Counted from the first letter of the stretch, positions 8,140 to 19,538 are shown. The stretch: DNA of 64,000 nt from Helicobacter vulpis (GCF_003660395.1 NZ_QXQT01000003.1:1-64000), one strand, 5' to 3'. Numbers and translations: made by a program. Notes: a model not told the origin generated them from the letters alone.

Positions 8140-8542
8140 AGGCGGCTTTGATCTGGGGGTCTTTGGCGTGGTTGTGAAAAGTTCCCTTGGCGCACTCTAG
8201 ATAGTAGATTTTGGGGGGGTTTCTAACGAATCTAGCCCTAGCCCTTGTGGAGACATAGGCCCTGATCGCAAGTGGACTAGAGGTTTCCAAGCCTAAATTT
8301 TTCACTTCTCTATGCAGGATTTGGCCAAATTCTTGCGCGTGCTTGCAAAAATACGTGTGCGCGCTGGGGTGATCAAAAGCAAGCAAGAGTTTAGAGTTTT
8401 TGATTATAATGCCCTCTAGAGATTCTCTAATGCTAAGAGGTAGAAAGCGTTTGAGGGTGCGGAGTTTGAGACGCATTTCTAGGGGTTTCAATGAGGGATT
8501 GTTTTGCAAGACGGATTTAAGTACATCTTGAGAGTGTTTCAT
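8090..8542 (-). CDS. DciA/DUF721-like protein
   Basis: 150-residue protein whose first 100 residues resemble the DUF721/DciA fold: a helix, then LPLSIRESLEGIIIKNSKLLLAFDHPSAHTYF, read as strand-strand-helix with an aromatic turn. Family members help load the replicative helicase DnaB in bacteria lacking DnaC/DnaI. The C-terminal 50 residues are basic and not diagnostic. It overlaps uvrC by 20 to 50 bases and is probably co-transcribed with it. Its start is back to back with the small lipoprotein gene on the other strand. Function is inferred from a weak family resemblance. Confidence 0.55.
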   Translation of the reverse strand: MKHSQDVLKSVLQNNPSLKPLEMRLKLRTLKRFLPLSIRESLEGIIIKNSKLLLAFDHPSAHTYFCKHAQEFGQILHREVKNLGLETSSPLAIRAYVSTRARARFVRNPPKIYYLECAKGTFHNHAKDPQIKAAFERIRACIQAHDRANS

Positions 8543-8674
8543 GTTGGCATTGTAGCATGTTTATGCGTGGGTTGTGGGTATAAGGCCGCGCCCTTTTATA
8601 AAGCCAAGCCTTCGCCCTACCCCAAGGCCCAAATGCCCGGCCCTGATCACAGTATCCAAGAACACTCTCCTTGA
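8528..8674 (+). CDS. Small LptM-like lipoprotein (48 aa)
   Basis: Short reading frame ending 9 bases before the aminotransferase gene. From a TTG at 8528 (or GTG 8534) it encodes a short hydrophobic segment, then a lipobox-like VGCGYKAAPFY, then a proline-rich tail. C-G-x-K-x-x-x-x-Y after a lipidated cysteine resembles LptM, a small partner of the LPS translocon LptDE. In other bacteria LptM genes often sit beside lysine/diaminopimelate genes; here the next gene is dapC-like, which supports the call. The signal peptide is very short and the start codon uncertain, and the 5' end overlaps the start of the DciA-like gene on the opposite strand by 15 bases. Confidence 0.5.
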   Translation: MRVFHVGIVACLCVGCGYKAAPFYKAKPSPYPKAQMPGPDHSIQEHSP

Positions 8675-8683
8675 AGGATTTGC

Positions 8684-9811
8684 ATGTTTGCGCCCTATCC
8701 CTTTGAGCGCCTGAGCGCGCTGCTACAAGGCATTAACCCCTCTAAGATCATTGATCTTAGCATTGGGGAACCCCAATTTCCTACCCCTGCTTCCATCCAA
8801 AACGCCCTCAAGGACCACACCGCTACTTTGCGCTTTTATCCTAAAAGTGGGGGGGAGTCTTTTTTAAAACAAGCCCAAATAGACTTTATTCAAAAGCGTT
8901 TTGGAGTGGCTTTGGCCTTCGAGCAAATTTGCCCTACTTTAGGCTCTAAAGAAGCGCTCTTTAATTTCCCTATTTTCTATTTGCATGATAAATCCCAACC
9001 CAAAATGGCCATGCCAGACCCTCTTTATCAAGTTTACTTGGGCAGCGCACAAGTGGCCAAAGCCCAACCTCTCTTCATGCCCCTAAGTCCAGCTAACCAC
9101 TTCACTCCCAAATTAGATTCCCAGTCCAAACCCCACCTAGTGATCTTAAATTCCCCCAACAATCCCACCGGGCGCACCTTGAGCCTAGATGAGTTGAGCG
9201 ACTGGGTCAAAAGGGCTTTAGACGCGCATTTCCTGATCATTAATGACGAATGCTACAGCAATATTTACAGCGACACCCCTCCCCCTTCTATCTTGCAAGC
9301 CTGCTTGCGGGTAGGCAACACATGTTTTAAAAATGTGTTGGCGATCAACTCTTTATCCAAGAGCTTAAGCGCACCCGGACTTAGAAGTGGCTACATCGCT
9401 GGAGATGCGCAAGTCTTACAAGCCTACCAAGTTTTTAGAAGTTATAGCGGGTGTGCGATCCCCTTGCCCTTGCAACATGCTAGCGCGTTAGGGTGGTTGG
9501 ACTTCAAAGCCCAAGAGGAGATCCGCCAACTCTATGCCACCAATCTAGCCTTAGCCCAAACAATTCTAGACGTACCCATCGCGCCCACAAGCTTTTATGT
9601 ATGGTGGGACGTGCACAAGGGACAAGAATTTGCGCGTTATCTCTACGCGCATACCGGGATTAAAGTCTTACCCGGAGATTTCTTAAGCCCCTTGAGTAGC
9701 CCCCACACGGCGCGTTTTGTGCGCGTGGCTCTGGTTTATGAACACATGCAAGACATCCTAGAAACACTCAAAGCAGCCTACCAAGCTTATACAAAGAGTT
9801 TGGCATGCTAG
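8684..9811 (+). CDS. Class I/II aminotransferase, likely N-succinyl-LL-diaminopimelate aminotransferase
   Basis: PLP-dependent fold-type I aminotransferase of 375 residues. Seen are [14 protein letters not shown] near the start, NSPNNPTGR in the middle, and [15 protein letters not shown], whose lysine binds PLP and whose arginine binds the substrate carboxylate. The order with murC next matches the H. pylori pair annotated as an aminotransferase, and many epsilon members act as DapC in diaminopimelate/lysine synthesis. The specificity is therefore inferred. Ribosome site AAGGA lies 6 bases before the ATG. It overlaps murC by 7 bases. Confidence 0.85.
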   Translation: MFAPYPFERLSALLQGINPSKIIDLSIGEPQFPTPASIQNALKDHTATLRFYPKSGGESFLKQAQIDFIQKRFGVALAFEQICPTLGSKEALFNFPIFYLHDKSQPKMAMPDPLYQVYLGSAQVAKAQPLFMPLSPANHFTPKLDSQSKPHLVILNSPNNPTGRTLSLDELSDWVKRALDAHFLIINDECYSNIYSDTPPPSILQACLRVGNTCFKNVLAINSLSKSLSAPGLRSGYIAGDAQVLQAYQVFRSYSGCAIPLPLQHASALGWLDFKAQEEIRQLYATNLALAQTILDVPIAPTSFYVWWDVHKGQEFARYLYAHTGIKVLPGDFLSPLSSPHTARFVRVALVYEHMQDILETLKAAYQAYTKSLAC

Positions 9812-11139
9812 ATCGCCCAATTCATACTTATAAAATTCATTTTATTGGCATTGGCGGGATTGGGATTTCTGGATTGGCCAAATATCTCAAGGCACAGGGC
9901 GCTCAGGTGAGCGGTTCAGATCTCGTGCAAAGCCCCATTACAGATTATTTAGAGCACTTGGGCATCCCCATCACCATCCCCCATGACCCCAGCGCGCTTA
10001 CAGATCACGAAGTGGTGATCCACTCAGCGATCATCAAAGTGGACAATGTGGAAATTGTCGCGGCGATGGAAAAAAATTGCGTGATTCTCTCGCGCAAACG
10101 CGCTTTGACCTATATTTTGGGCGATAAGCGCGTCTTTAGTGTGTGTGGGGCGCATGGCAAGAGCAGCACCAGCGCGATGTTGAGCGCGCTCTTACCCCAT
10201 TTTGGGGCGATCATCGGGGCGACCAGCAAGGATTTTAACTCCAATGTGCGCGAAAGCAATAGCCCTAGCCTTGTCTTTGAAGCTGATGAATCCGATCAGA
10301 GTTTTTTACACTCCAACCCCTATTGTTCCCTTGTTACAAATGCTGAAGTGGAACATTTGGAGGGCTATGACTACGACCTACAAGCCTTTTACAAGGCTTA
10401 TCAAGACTTCTTGCTCTTAGCCCAAAAGCGTGTCATCAATGTCCAAGACCCCTTCTTACACAGTTTAGACATAGAAGCGCAGCGTTTGGATCCCCATAAG
10501 GACATTAGCGACATCTCTTACTTTTTGAAAGACGATGAACCCTACACCCGTTTTAAATTGAGGGATTATGGCTTTTTTGAAGTGTGGGGGTTGGGCGTGC
10601 ACACGGCTAGCAACGCCGCGCTAGCAATCTTGGCTGCTTTGGGCGAATTGCCTTTAGAGACTTTACGGGCCAATTTAGCCCAATTCAAGGGCATTAAAAA
10701 ACGCTTTGACATTCTGCAAAAAGACGCGCTGATTCTCATTGACGACTACGCCCACCACCCCACAGAAATTTGCGCCACTTTGCAAGCCCTGCAAACCTAT
10801 GCCCAGTTAAAGGGCGTTTCCCAAAGCACTATCATTTGGCAACCCCATAAGTATTCAAGACTGCTAGATAATTTAGAAGCTTTCCAGCGTTGTTTTAAAC
10901 ACCCCATTGTTCAAGAACTCTATATCCTGCCCGTTTATAGAGCAGGAGAACCCCATCAAGACATTGACATGCACGCTCTTTTCCAACACTTGCAACCCAC
11001 CTTCATCGATCGCCTGTGGCGCACACAGCAGGGCCTAGAACTCTTTGTACAAGACGTGAAAATTCGCACTTTACAGCGCGGGCTTGTGGTGGGCTTTGGA
11101 GCAGGGGATATCACCACCCAACTAAGGGGGGAGGTCTAA
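9805..11139 (+). CDS. murC: UDP-N-acetylmuramate--L-alanine ligase MurC
   Basis: Adds L-alanine to UDP-MurNAc, the first peptide step of peptidoglycan synthesis. The N-terminal Rossmann domain has [13 protein letters not shown] (about 10-22). The ATP loop is [11 protein letters not shown] (GTHGKTTT in many species, so a T-to-S variant). The central domain includes EADESDQSF and the C-terminal ligase domain starts near [11 protein letters not shown], all MurC-specific. 444 residues is normal for the genus. Its stop overlaps the next start by one base (TAATG). Confidence 0.96.
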   Translation: MLDRPIHTYKIHFIGIGGIGISGLAKYLKAQGAQVSGSDLVQSPITDYLEHLGIPITIPHDPSALTDHEVVIHSAIIKVDNVEIVAAMEKNCVILSRKRALTYILGDKRVFSVCGAHGKSSTSAMLSALLPHFGAIIGATSKDFNSNVRESNSPSLVFEADESDQSFLHSNPYCSLVTNAEVEHLEGYDYDLQAFYKAYQDFLLLAQKRVINVQDPFLHSLDIEAQRLDPHKDISDISYFLKDDEPYTRFKLRDYGFFEVWGLGVHTASNAALAILAALGELPLETLRANLAQFKGIKKRFDILQKDALILIDDYAHHPTEICATLQALQTYAQLKGVSQSTIIWQPHKYSRLLDNLEAFQRCFKHPIVQELYILPVYRAGEPHQDIDMHALFQHLQPTFIDRLWRTQQGLELFVQDVKIRTLQRGLVVGFGAGDITTQLRGEV

Positions 11140-11486
11140 TGGGCGCGTGGATTGTCTTGTCCTTGGTGTCTATCTTATTGTGGATCGTGTTGCAGGATTT
11201 TGGCTTATGGCGCTTGAAACAAAAACTCTTTAGCGCGGGGGTGTTGTTGCTCTTGGGAGGGTTAGTGGGCCTCTACACATATAGACAAGATCGCGCTAAC
11301 CAAACCCAAGTAGATTTACAGCGCGCGTTTTTACGCGGGGAGACCCTGGTGTGCCAAAACCATGTCAGTGTGGATAATAAAAATTTCAATCTCGTTACGG
11401 GCACGCTGAGTTTTTTAGGCAAGCCCAATGGCCCCATGAAAGACACCTTGATAGACCTGCAATCCTGCCAGAAAAAAACCCCTTGA
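11139..11486 (+). CDS. Conserved small membrane protein between murC and mutS2
   Basis: 115-residue protein with two hydrophobic segments (about 3-19 and 31-47), then a soluble tail of about 65 residues with two cysteines (about 75 and 110). H. pylori has a hypothetical gene in the same place between murC and mutS2. Start chosen as ATG 11139, which overlaps the murC stop; the same frame extends further upstream only inside murC. Its stop overlaps the TTG start of mutS2 by 4 bases, so translation is coupled. No function can be assigned; cell-envelope work is plausible from the murC linkage and the membrane segments. Confidence 0.75.
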   Translation: MGAWIVLSLVSILLWIVLQDFGLWRLKQKLFSAGVLLLLGGLVGLYTYRQDRANQTQVDLQRAFLRGETLVCQNHVSVDNKNFNLVTGTLSFLGKPNGPMKDTLIDLQSCQKKTP

Positions 11487-13702
11487 ACACTCTAGCTGCC
11501 CAATTAGATTTAACACGCTTCTTAGAACATTTTAACACATTTCTAGCCCGTCCTAAAGACTTTGCCCTGCCCCAACGCCCTAATCTTTGGGAACATTTGC
11601 AAGAATTAGAACACGTAGATTGCACCCCCCCACCTGCCCTTCCCTGTCTTAAGGACGCGCTCAAGTCCTTTAAAAAAGGGGGGGTATGGCGTTTAGAAAC
11701 CCTCTTTGCCTTTGTGCAAATCGCGCGCTATTTTCTCTACTTAAAAACATGCCTGCGTCCCAAGCAACACCCCTATTTATTGGCCTACTTAGAAAATATC
11801 CACTTCCCCCAAGCGCTTTTAGAGTTGAGCGCGCACATGCAAGACACTCCCACGCTTAAAAGCGGGATTTACCCCGATTTGGACGCGTTGTTAGAGAGTT
11901 TAGCGCGTTTGCAAGTCCAGCAAAAGAAACTCTTTAGCCAAATTTTAAACAAAGCCAGCTTGCAGCCCTATCTTGTGGACAGACAGATACACTTTGTCAA
12001 CGGCATAGAAAGCCTATTGGTCAAGCCGGGTTTTAGTGTGGCGATCAAGGGGCAGGTGATCCAACGCTCCCACACGGGGCAATTTTACATAGAACCTTTG
12101 GAAGCGCGCGATTTAGGCCGTAAAATCCAAGAAATACAAAATCGGATTGAAGAGCATTTAGCCCGCATTTGCGCGCAATGGTGTGGGAATCTGCGCCCCT
12201 ATTTTTTGTTTTTGCGTTTCATCAATCACGAGTTTGACTACTTGGATCACTTGATCGCGCGGGTGTCCTTTGCCAAAAGCGCAGATTTGAGTTTTGTTAA
12301 ACCCAATGATCGTGGAAATTTCACGCTCAAGCATTTTGCCCACCCCAACCTCAATAACCCCAAGCCCATTTCCTTACACTTTGATCAATCCCTCTTGCTC
12401 ATTACGGGGGTGAATACGGGGGGTAAGACGATGTTGCTCAAATCCATTTTGAGCGCGGTGTTTCTAGCCAAGCACTTCTTGCCCTTTAAAATCCACGCCC
12501 CCACTTCTCACATCCCCTTTATAGAAAATATCCAAGCCATCATCAACGACCCCCAAAATAGCCAAAATGACATCTCGACCTTTGCAGGGCGTATGTTGGA
12601 TTTCCAGCGCGCCTTAAGTACGCCCCATCTCCTACTGGGTGTCGATGAGATTGAATTGGGCACAGATGCGTCTGAAGCAAGCTGTTTGTACAAGGTGTTG
12701 TTGGAAAGACTGATCGCACAGGGAGCCAAGATTGTAGTTACCACCCACCACAAGCATTTAGCCTTACTTCTAGCCAAAAATAGTGCTGTCCAATTGCTAG
12801 CGGCTCACTTTGACCCCCAAGCACAACTCCCCACCTACACCTTTAGCCCCGGACTCATTGGCAAGAGCTATGCCTTCGAAAGCGCGTTGCGTTATGGTTT
12901 ATCCCCAGAACTCATAGATCAAGCCCGCGCGCTTTATGGTGTAGAGCAAGAGAACTTAAACGCTTTGATCGAGCGCACCAGCGCGCTAGAGCAAGAGCTA
13001 AGAGAACAACGCGTCCAACTTGAAATAGCCAAAGACACCCATATCAAACAAGTCCAAGCGCGCCTAGAGCAAATCCAAGTCCAGGCCCAAGCCCAGCAGA
13101 CTAAACAAAACGCGCTAGAGCAAAGCTACCAACAAGCTTTAAGAGCCTTGCAAGACGCGCTCAAGGAATTTGAACGCAGCCAAAACAAGAGTCATGCCCA
13201 CCAGCAAATCCAAGCGATCAAGACAAGCCTAACCCCTCAAAGCCGCCCTGAAAATCCACCCCCACCCCCCCGTACGCTCACTCAGGGCGCATGTGTGCGC
13301 TATAAAAACCAACTAGGCACGTTACTTAGCCTGAATCACAGTACTTGCATGGTGGCTTTGGACAATGGCTTGAAGATCAAAGTGCGCGCCCAAGAGCTCA
13401 CCCCCGCCACTCCCCCCCAAACTCCCCCCCAAGTCAAGCTAGAGCGCAAACCCAAAGCCCAAGCACGCATGCGCCTAGATGTGCGCGCCTTAGAAGTGTT
13501 AGAAGCCCTACAAGAAGCCCAAGACTTCTTAGCTAACGCGCTTTTAGCGGGCTTTGAAGAAGTGTTGATTGTGCATGGCAAAGGCAAGGGGATTTTACGC
13601 CAAGCGATTCGAGAATGGCTTAAAAGCCACCCTAAGGTACTCTCTTTTGAAGACGCGCCTTATAATTTGGGCGGTTCAGGCGCGCAGGTGGTAAAAATTT
13701 AA
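11483..13702 (+). CDS. mutS2: MutS2 endonuclease/ATPase
   Basis: 739-residue MutS2, which in H. pylori limits homologous recombination and processes oxidative damage; other MutS2 proteins rescue collided ribosomes. The ATPase core has LLLITGVNTGGKTMLLKS (Walker A) and LLGVDEIELGTD (Walker B). A long coiled coil follows (about 490-590, EQELREQRVQLEIAK and similar), then a KOW-like region and a C-terminal Smr nuclease domain with VLIVHGKGKGILRQAI. It lacks the mismatch-recognition domain of MutS, as expected. Start is a TTG that overlaps the preceding stop; the next plausible start would cut conserved sequence. Confidence 0.95.
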   Translation: MNTLAAQLDLTRFLEHFNTFLARPKDFALPQRPNLWEHLQELEHVDCTPPPALPCLKDALKSFKKGGVWRLETLFAFVQIARYFLYLKTCLRPKQHPYLLAYLENIHFPQALLELSAHMQDTPTLKSGIYPDLDALLESLARLQVQQKKLFSQILNKASLQPYLVDRQIHFVNGIESLLVKPGFSVAIKGQVIQRSHTGQFYIEPLEARDLGRKIQEIQNRIEEHLARICAQWCGNLRPYFLFLRFINHEFDYLDHLIARVSFAKSADLSFVKPNDRGNFTLKHFAHPNLNNPKPISLHFDQSLLLITGVNTGGKTMLLKSILSAVFLAKHFLPFKIHAPTSHIPFIENIQAIINDPQNSQNDISTFAGRMLDFQRALSTPHLLLGVDEIELGTDASEASCLYKVLLERLIAQGAKIVVTTHHKHLALLLAKNSAVQLLAAHFDPQAQLPTYTFSPGLIGKSYAFESALRYGLSPELIDQARALYGVEQENLNALIERTSALEQELREQRVQLEIAKDTHIKQVQARLEQIQVQAQAQQTKQNALEQSYQQALRALQDALKEFERSQNKSHAHQQIQAIKTSLTPQSRPENPPPPPRTLTQGACVRYKNQLGTLLSLNHSTCMVALDNGLKIKVRAQELTPATPPQTPPQVKLERKPKAQARMRLDVRALEVLEALQEAQDFLANALLAGFEEVLIVHGKGKGILRQAIREWLKSHPKVLSFEDAPYNLGGSGAQVVKI

Positions 13703-13895
13703 TTTTTGCAACCTTCTTGTTAGGCGTTCAAGATTGACAAACATTTGGGGTTTGGGGTTTGTACCATCCTTGTGGATACTAAAGCCATCTTGATGTGGTG
13801 GCAACAATCTTAGCAAAGGGCACGCGAAAACTCGTAAATGCACAATGCGCATTTCCCCCCCTTCGCTTTGTTAGCAATACTTGCATGCCCCCATA
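13703..13895. other. Convergent intergenic region, mutS2 / putP
   Basis: 193 bases between two converging genes. A short inverted repeat (AAATGC ... GCATTT near 13836-13854) could form a weak hairpin, but no clear U-rich tail follows in either direction. No open frame with a ribosome site. I see nothing else in it. Confidence 0.4.
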
Positions 13896-15371
13896 CTAGC
13901 CTTTCTGGATTTCGCGCAACATCTGGTTGAACGCGTCCTTGGTGCCCGGGCGCACCGAACTTAGAAGACTGAAAACCACAATAGCAATAGAGCTAGCAAT
14001 AAAACCGGGCACAATCTCATAAATATCTAAAAAACTCTTGCCAAATTTGTCATACAAGATCACCGTGCTCGCCCCAAAGATCATGCCCATGATTGCCCCT
14101 AATCTGGTCATGCGTTCCCAAAAGAGAGAGAAGAGAATCACTGTGCCAAAACTTGCGCCAAAACCTGCCCACGCATAAGAGACGATCTTCAACACACTGG
14201 CGTTGCGATCCATAGAGATAAAAAACGCCACACAAGCCACGGCTAGTACAGACGCGCGGCTAACTAGCATGACGGTTTGTACGGGAGCCTCTTTATTGAA
14301 CACTTTGGCGTAAAAATCCTCAGCAATGGTAGAGGAGCTCACTAAGAGCTGTGAACTGGCTGTGCTCATCACGGCTGCTAAAATTGCGCTTAAAAGCACT
14401 CCGCTCACCCAAGGGTTAAACAAGGTAGCGCTCATGTGGATGAAGATTTTCTCAGGGTCAGCTAGGCTGAGATGAAATTTTGCCACATAAGCCACGCCCA
14501 ATAACCCAATCAAGCATGAACCCAGCAAACTAATGCCCATCCAGCCAATCCCAATAGCAGTCGCTTTAGGAATTTCTTGAATCGATCGAATGGACATGAA
14601 GCGCACCAAAATATGAGGTTGTCCAAAATAGCCAAAACCCCAAGCCAAGCTCGAGATCACCGCCACAAAAGAAGTGCCCTTTAAAAAGGCAAGATTCTCC
14701 GGTTTGACACTGGCAATGCTTTCAAAACTCGCGCTAAAGCCCCCCAAGTGGTAGAGCATCATGCAAGGGACGGCCACTAACGCGCCCATCATCAAGAGCC
14801 CTTGGATGAGGTCTGTCCAGCACACCGCCTTATAGCCCCCCAAAAAGGTGTATGTAACGATGATGCACGTACCCACAATCAACGCGTAACTGTATTGCAC
14901 CCCAAAGGTGGCTTCAAAGAGTTTCGCCCCACTTACCAAACCCGAAGAAACATAAAAGGTAAAGAAAATCAGAATCACAATGGCTGAAATGAGTCGCAAA
15001 ATATGCTTGTCATCGCTGAAGCGGGTTTCAAAGTAGTCGGGGATAGTGATAGAGTTGGCGATCACGCTGGTATAGACCCGCAAACGTTTAGCCACTAAAG
15101 ACCAATTGATAAACGCCCCGATGGTCAGCCCGATGGCAATATGGCTATTGACCAACCCCCCCACATACAAGGCCCCGGGCAAACCCATCAAGAGCCACCC
15201 GCTCATATCGCTCGCCCCGGCACTTAGCGCGCTAATCACAGGCCCCATGGAGCGATCCCCTAAAAAATAATCCTCTGTCGTTTCATTTTTGCGATAGAAG
15301 TAAAACCCAATGTAGAGCATCAAGACCGAGTAAAGCACGAACACGATTAAAATTTGGTAACTAATGTGCAT
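13896..15371 (-). CDS. putP: Sodium/proline symporter PutP
   Basis: 491-residue member of the sodium:solute symporter family with about 13 hydrophobic helices. Typical parts are [35 protein letters not shown] in two runs near residues 36-71, covering Na+-site helix 2, and the segment around [15 protein letters not shown]. It imports proline for catabolism. The start overlaps the putA stop by 11 bases, so putA-putP form one transcript. Proline is a major respiratory substrate for gastric helicobacters. Confidence 0.95.
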   Translation of the reverse strand: MHISYQILIVFVLYSVLMLYIGFYFYRKNETTEDYFLGDRSMGPVISALSAGASDMSGWLLMGLPGALYVGGLVNSHIAIGLTIGAFINWSLVAKRLRVYTSVIANSITIPDYFETRFSDDKHILRLISAIVILIFFTFYVSSGLVSGAKLFEATFGVQYSYALIVGTCIIVTYTFLGGYKAVCWTDLIQGLLMMGALVAVPCMMLYHLGGFSASFESIASVKPENLAFLKGTSFVAVISSLAWGFGYFGQPHILVRFMSIRSIQEIPKATAIGIGWMGISLLGSCLIGLLGVAYVAKFHLSLADPEKIFIHMSATLFNPWVSGVLLSAILAAVMSTASSQLLVSSSTIAEDFYAKVFNKEAPVQTVMLVSRASVLAVACVAFFISMDRNASVLKIVSYAWAGFGASFGTVILFSLFWERMTRLGAIMGMIFGASTVILYDKFGKSFLDIYEIVPGFIASSIAIVVFSLLSSVRPGTKDAFNQMLREIQKG

Positions 15372-18300
15372 GGCGACCCTCCCCCTGGGCTAAACCCCGT
15401 GCCCCCAAGTTGCCATAGCGATGGTAAGAGATGCTCACAGACTTTTCTAAGTGGTAATTGAGCAATTCAAGACGCCCACACCTTAAGGGCTTGGCATTGG
15501 CTAGGACAATGCCCGCTTGCGCGCTTTCTGTGTAGAGCGTGTCTAGAGTTTGGGTGAAGTAGCGCACACGTCCAAATTCACTGATCTTTTGGCTAAACTC
15601 TTCCAAACTCTCATAGAAGATCGCGGGTTTGAAATGGTGTTGCAAGCCATCCAAACACTCCAAGAGGAGATTAAAATGCGCATTAGTGGGGACATTGTCC
15701 ACGCTGATACTCAAGGGAATCCCACACACGGCACAAGCCAAGACCACGCTAAAGAGTTCTAAAAGCCCATCATTATCACTCACGCGATAACCCACGCTCG
15801 AGACTTTGGTATAACTAAAATAATTTTCTTCCCCACGCACACGGATAAACTCCACGGGGGTACTGAAGGTGTGCTGGGCGTGGTGGGCGTAGTCGCGCGC
15901 TAGAGTCAGGATTTCTTCAAAGGCATGGTTGTGGTGGGCGTTGAAAGCTTCTAGGGCTTGGATAAAGGGTAAATGCGCATCGTGATGGACGGGGAGGGAG
16001 GTATCTTCCACAACATGCACAAATTGCAAGGCGTAATTGTAACTACCCACCTTGCGCCCCAAGCCCACCGCAGATTTTTTGACCCCCCCAAAGGGCTGGC
16101 GCAAAACAATCGCACCCGTGGTGGGCTTGTTGATATAGACATTGCCCACCTCGATACGCTCAATGAAATATTCCCATTCGCGCTCATCAAGCGACTCGAG
16201 TCCGGCAGTCAGGCCATAGCCCGTACCATTGGCTAAGTCTAAGGCCTCTTTAAGGTCCTTAGCTTTCATCACTGAGAGCAGGGGTACGAAGAGTTCGGTG
16301 CTGTAGGTGTAGTCCCCTTTTTGCGTACCATACTTGATACAAGGGCGCATTAGGTAAGAATTATCTTGCAAGAATTCGGGTTTCAATACCCATTCTTCAT
16401 GGGCCTCTACATTGTGTAAGGCTTTTTGCACCTTGGGGCTAGGCGTGCTTGCCAAAGTGCCGATTTTATGGCGCAGTTGCAAGGGATCGCCCACGCTCAT
16501 GGACTGTGTCGCATCCACCAGCATTTTTTTAAAATTCTGATCTTCGTAAACCTCTTCTTCCAAAATGAGCAAGGAAGTCGCCGAACACTTTTGTCCGGAA
16601 TTGCTAAAAGCAGAATGGACAATGTTTTTAACAGCCTGTTCTCTATCCGCCATTTTGGTAACAATGGTGGCGTTCTTCCCCCCCGTTTCTGCGCTCAAAT
16701 GCAATAAGGGATTGGCCTTGAGCATTTGGTAGGCTGTCTCTTCTGAACCGGTCAAAATGGCAAAGCGTACTAGAGGGCTAGCCAGCAGATGCGCGCTAAG
16801 TTCAATCCCCCGACAGGGTAGGTAAATGAGCGCGTCCCTAGGCACCCCTGCATCCCAAAAGCATTCACACAGGCGGTAACCCACTACCATGCTCATGCTA
16901 GAGGGCTTGTAGATCACCACATTACCCCCAGCCAGCGCGCTAGCAATACTCCCTACAGAAATGCCAATGGGGAAATTCCATGGGGCGACCACCACCCCCA
17001 CCCCTTTAGGTTTGAAGTGGACATGGGGGTGTTTCTTTAACAGGGTTTGCAAACTATGGGGGTAAAACTCTAAAAAGTCGATGGCTTCGCTCACTTCTGC
17101 ATCGCTTTCCATAAAAGTTTTACCCACTTCTAGCGCGCTCAAACCGATGAGATCACCTCTTCTCTCTCTAAACTTTTGGGCCACTTGGCTTAAGATGGCA
17201 TGGATTTCTGCTAAATGGCGCTGGGGGAATTGACTTTGCTGGGCCAGATGCAACGCCTCTTGCATGATGGCTTCATCGGCTAAAAACACCGAGGCAACCT
17301 TTTTGCATTCAATTTTATCAAAGACATCTAGGCGTTTGAGGCCCTCAAAGGCGCATGCTTTGCCCACCACTGGGGAGAGCTCGATGGGGGGGATATTGCG
17401 CATTTTGTCTACGATTCTTTGCGCCCATTCTCTATTGGCGCGCAGGGTGAAATCCGTGTCGCTTTCATTGATAAAGGGCTGATCTGGATATGTGCTTTTG
17501 CCTACGGGGGGTTGGTTGCGATCTTGAGCGCGCCTAGGGGCGGTGTCAAGCGTCTCCATGCCTGCTAAACTTTTTAAAAAGCGTTCTTCTTGATCTTGCC
17601 ACGCCTGCGACCCCACCTGCAGATTGAAAAAGGCTTTCATGAAGTTGTCCGGGGCAGTGTTTTCATCTAAGCGGCGCACTAAATAGGCAATGGCGTTGTT
17701 GAAGTGTTGGTCATCGCACACGGGGGCATAGAGAATCAAGCGGTGCATTTGCCGCAACTCTCTGCTAGCTTGTACACTCATCCCCTCCAACATCTCAAAG
17801 CTAAAATGCTCTAGGGCGCATGGATCGTTGAGCGCGTGGATACGGGTGTAGGCGTAGGCAATTTCAAAGATATTATGCGAGGCGATGCCAATATGGATAT
17901 ACTTATAATTCTCATCGCTCAAGACGTATTCTAGCATTTTGTTGTAATTGGAGTCGGTGTCCTGTTTGCTTGAAAAAGTGGGCAATTCCCAACCTTTGAT
18001 AGAGGCGATGGTCTCTTCGTTTTCCATGTTCGCGCCCTTGACGAAACGAATCTTAATGGGGGGAAGATCGTTGAGCACCCGTTCTTTGGAGAAGGCGATC
18101 AAGGTTTTTAGGTGGTGGTAGGAGTCTGGAATATAGGCCTGCAACACGATCCCCGCGCTAATGGGGAATTTGGCAATGGACTCCATAAAGGCGGCGATGG
18201 TGAGCTCTAAATCCTTGAATTCTTCCATGTCTAGGTTGATGAACTTATCTACGCCATTTTGCTCTTTTTGTTCGAGAGCTAGGGCATAGAGGGTGTCTAG

Positions 18301-18912
18301 ACGTTTGACCACCTCCGCTTTAGAATACTCAAAATCCAAAGGCTGGATCTGAGAAAAAATAGTGGTGATCTTGATGGAGATGTATTGGATGTAATCCGAT
18401 CGGATCACATCTTGGTATTTATGCAGGCGGTAAGCCGCCTCAGATTCGCCCAACACCTCTTCCCCGATCAAATTGACATTGAGCACGATCTGATCGGCTT
18501 GGCGTTGTGCGATGAGGTTTTTGAGGGCATGGCTATTCTCGTCTAGCACCATTGCCTTTGTATTAGCGCGCACCTTGTCCACGAAAAAGGGCACACTCAA
18601 CGAAGGAGCGAGCTTGCCCACATGCAAAAAGCCCATCAAGAGGAATTTTTCAAACGCGCTAAAGAAGTCTGCGATCCCATACTTGTTTAGGGTGTACTCG
18701 ATGAGTTCAAAGCGGGCATGGTTGTCTTGACAGCGAAAAGAACGATCTAGCAACTCAATGAGCATGACTTTGTTTTGTGGGTTATCCAAGAGCTTTTGCA
18801 TTTTGTTATGAAAGCTCTTCTCTTGGTGGTCTAAGTGTTCGCTAATTTTTGTTTGCAAGGTAGCGGCTAGGTTCAAGGCAGACTGTACTAAGTCTTTGGG
18901 GGGTTGTTCCAT
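15361..18912 (-). CDS. putA: Bifunctional proline dehydrogenase / P5C dehydrogenase PutA
   Basis: Oxidises proline to glutamate in two steps, passing electrons to the quinone pool from FAD and making NADH. 1183 residues from the ATG at 18912, chosen because GGAG precedes it by 5 bases; the frame extends 34 codons upstream through the leader without a ribosome site. The first half is the PRODH barrel ([27 protein letters not shown], and [14 protein letters not shown]). The second half is an aldehyde dehydrogenase with [15 protein letters not shown], catalytic glutamate in [12 protein letters not shown] and cysteine in [12 protein letters not shown]. There is no N-terminal DNA-binding domain, so it should not self-regulate as in enteric bacteria. 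It lies downstream of four tRNA genes. Confidence 0.96.
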   Translation of the reverse strand: MEQPPKDLVQSALNLAATLQTKISEHLDHQEKSFHNKMQKLLDNPQNKVMLIELLDRSFRCQDNHARFELIEYTLNKYGIADFFSAFEKFLLMGFLHVGKLAPSLSVPFFVDKVRANTKAMVLDENSHALKNLIAQRQADQIVLNVNLIGEEVLGESEAAYRLHKYQDVIRSDYIQYISIKITTIFSQIQPLDFEYSKAEVVKRLDTLYALALEQKEQNGVDKFINLDMEEFKDLELTIAAFMESIAKFPISAGIVLQAYIPDSYHHLKTLIAFSKERVLNDLPPIKIRFVKGANMENEETIASIKGWELPTFSSKQDTDSNYNKMLEYVLSDENYKYIHIGIASHNIFEIAYAYTRIHALNDPCALEHFSFEMLEGMSVQASRELRQMHRLILYAPVCDDQHFNNAIAYLVRRLDENTAPDNFMKAFFNLQVGSQAWQDQEERFLKSLAGMETLDTAPRRAQDRNQPPVGKSTYPDQPFINESDTDFTLRANREWAQRIVDKMRNIPPIELSPVVGKACAFEGLKRLDVFDKIECKKVASVFLADEAIMQEALHLAQQSQFPQRHLAEIHAILSQVAQKFRERRGDLIGLSALEVGKTFMESDAEVSEAIDFLEFYPHSLQTLLKKHPHVHFKPKGVGVVVAPWNFPIGISVGSIASALAGGNVVIYKPSSMSMVVGYRLCECFWDAGVPRDALIYLPCRGIELSAHLLASPLVRFAILTGSEETAYQMLKANPLLHLSAETGGKNATIVTKMADREQAVKNIVHSAFSNSGQKCSATSLLILEEEVYEDQNFKKMLVDATQSMSVGDPLQLRHKIGTLASTPSPKVQKALHNVEAHEEWVLKPEFLQDNSYLMRPCIKYGTQKGDYTYSTELFVPLLSVMKAKDLKEALDLANGTGYGLTAGLESLDEREWEYFIERIEVGNVYINKPTTGAIVLRQPFGGVKKSAVGLGRKVGSYNYALQFVHVVEDTSLPVHHDAHLPFIQALEAFNAHHNHAFEEILTLARDYAHHAQHTFSTPVEFIRVRGEENYFSYTKVSSVGYRVSDNDGLLELFSVVLACAVCGIPLSISVDNVPTNAHFNLLLECLDGLQHHFKPAIFYESLEEFSQKISEFGRVRYFTQTLDTLYTESAQAGIVLANAKPLRCGRLELLNYHLEKSVSISYHRYGNLGARGLAQGEGRHAH

Positions 18913-19013
18913 GATCACTCCAAATTGATAATCAACCCCGTAGTATAGGACACTTGAGTTAATATAGCACGCTAAGTGGGAATGAGAACGCGTATAGATA
19001 GCAATTGGTAACA

Positions 19014-19090
19014 TGGTACGCTTGGCAGGACTTGAACCTGCGGCCTACGGCTTAGAAGGCCGTTGCTCTATCCAGCTGAGCTACAAGCGC
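19014..19090 (-). tRNA. tRNA-Arg (TCT)
   Basis: Full cloverleaf of 77 bases on the minus strand with encoded CCA (complement of TGG at 19014-19016). Acceptor GCGCTTG pairs with CAAGCGT; anticodon loop CTTCTAA gives TCT. Last gene of the cluster, 101 bases before the putA start. Confidence 0.95.
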
Positions 19091-19091
19091 G

Positions 19092-19168
19092 TGGTGCGCC
19101 TGAAGGGAGTCGAACCCCTAACCCCCAGATCCGAAGTCTGGTGCTCTATCCAATTGAGCTACAAACGC
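19092..19168 (-). tRNA. tRNA-Arg (TCG)
   Basis: 77-base cloverleaf with encoded CCA. Acceptor GCGTTTG pairs with CAGGCGC using two G-U pairs; the anticodon loop CTTCGGA gives TCG. One base separates it from the next tRNA-Arg. Confidence 0.95.
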
Positions 19169-19194
19169 CAAGCCAAAAACGGAGTTTTGAAAAA

Positions 19195-19272
19195 TGGGGT
19201 GGGTGATGGGGCTTGAACCCACGACCCCCAGGACCACAATCTGGTGCTCTAACCAACTGAGCTACACCCACC
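19195..19272 (-). tRNA. tRNA-His (GTG)
   Basis: Cloverleaf with acceptor GTGGGTG/CACCCAC, an extra 5' G (complement of 19272) facing C73 as expected for tRNA-His, and encoded CCA. Anticodon loop TTGTGGT gives GTG. The anticodon stem closes with a likely A-C mismatch next to the loop. Confidence 0.93.
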
Positions 19273-19292
19273 ACAAGCCAAAAGCGACACAA

Positions 19293-19371
<79 letters not shown>

Positions 19372-19387
19372 GTTTTGACAAATTGGC

Positions 19388-19417
19388 ACTATAGCATAAA
19401 TTTTAAGCTCTTGTCAA
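19388..19417 (-). promoter_or_regulatory. Strong sigma-80 promoter of the tRNA cluster
   Basis: On the minus strand, TTGACA (19412-19417) and TATAGT (19388-19393) are separated by 18 bases, close to the consensus. Transcription would begin near 19381, about 12 bases before tRNA-Pro. A full -35 box is unusual in Helicobacter, where many promoters rely on the -10 alone. Confidence 0.75.
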
Positions 19418-19538
19418 GACATTTTGCCTAATGAAACCTTTAGGACATTTAACAAGAATTACTCTTAAAACTTAAGCACATTTTAACCCTAGTATTGTAT
19501 AGGATTCTTACCTAAACATTTTTATATAAGGAGCCCAC

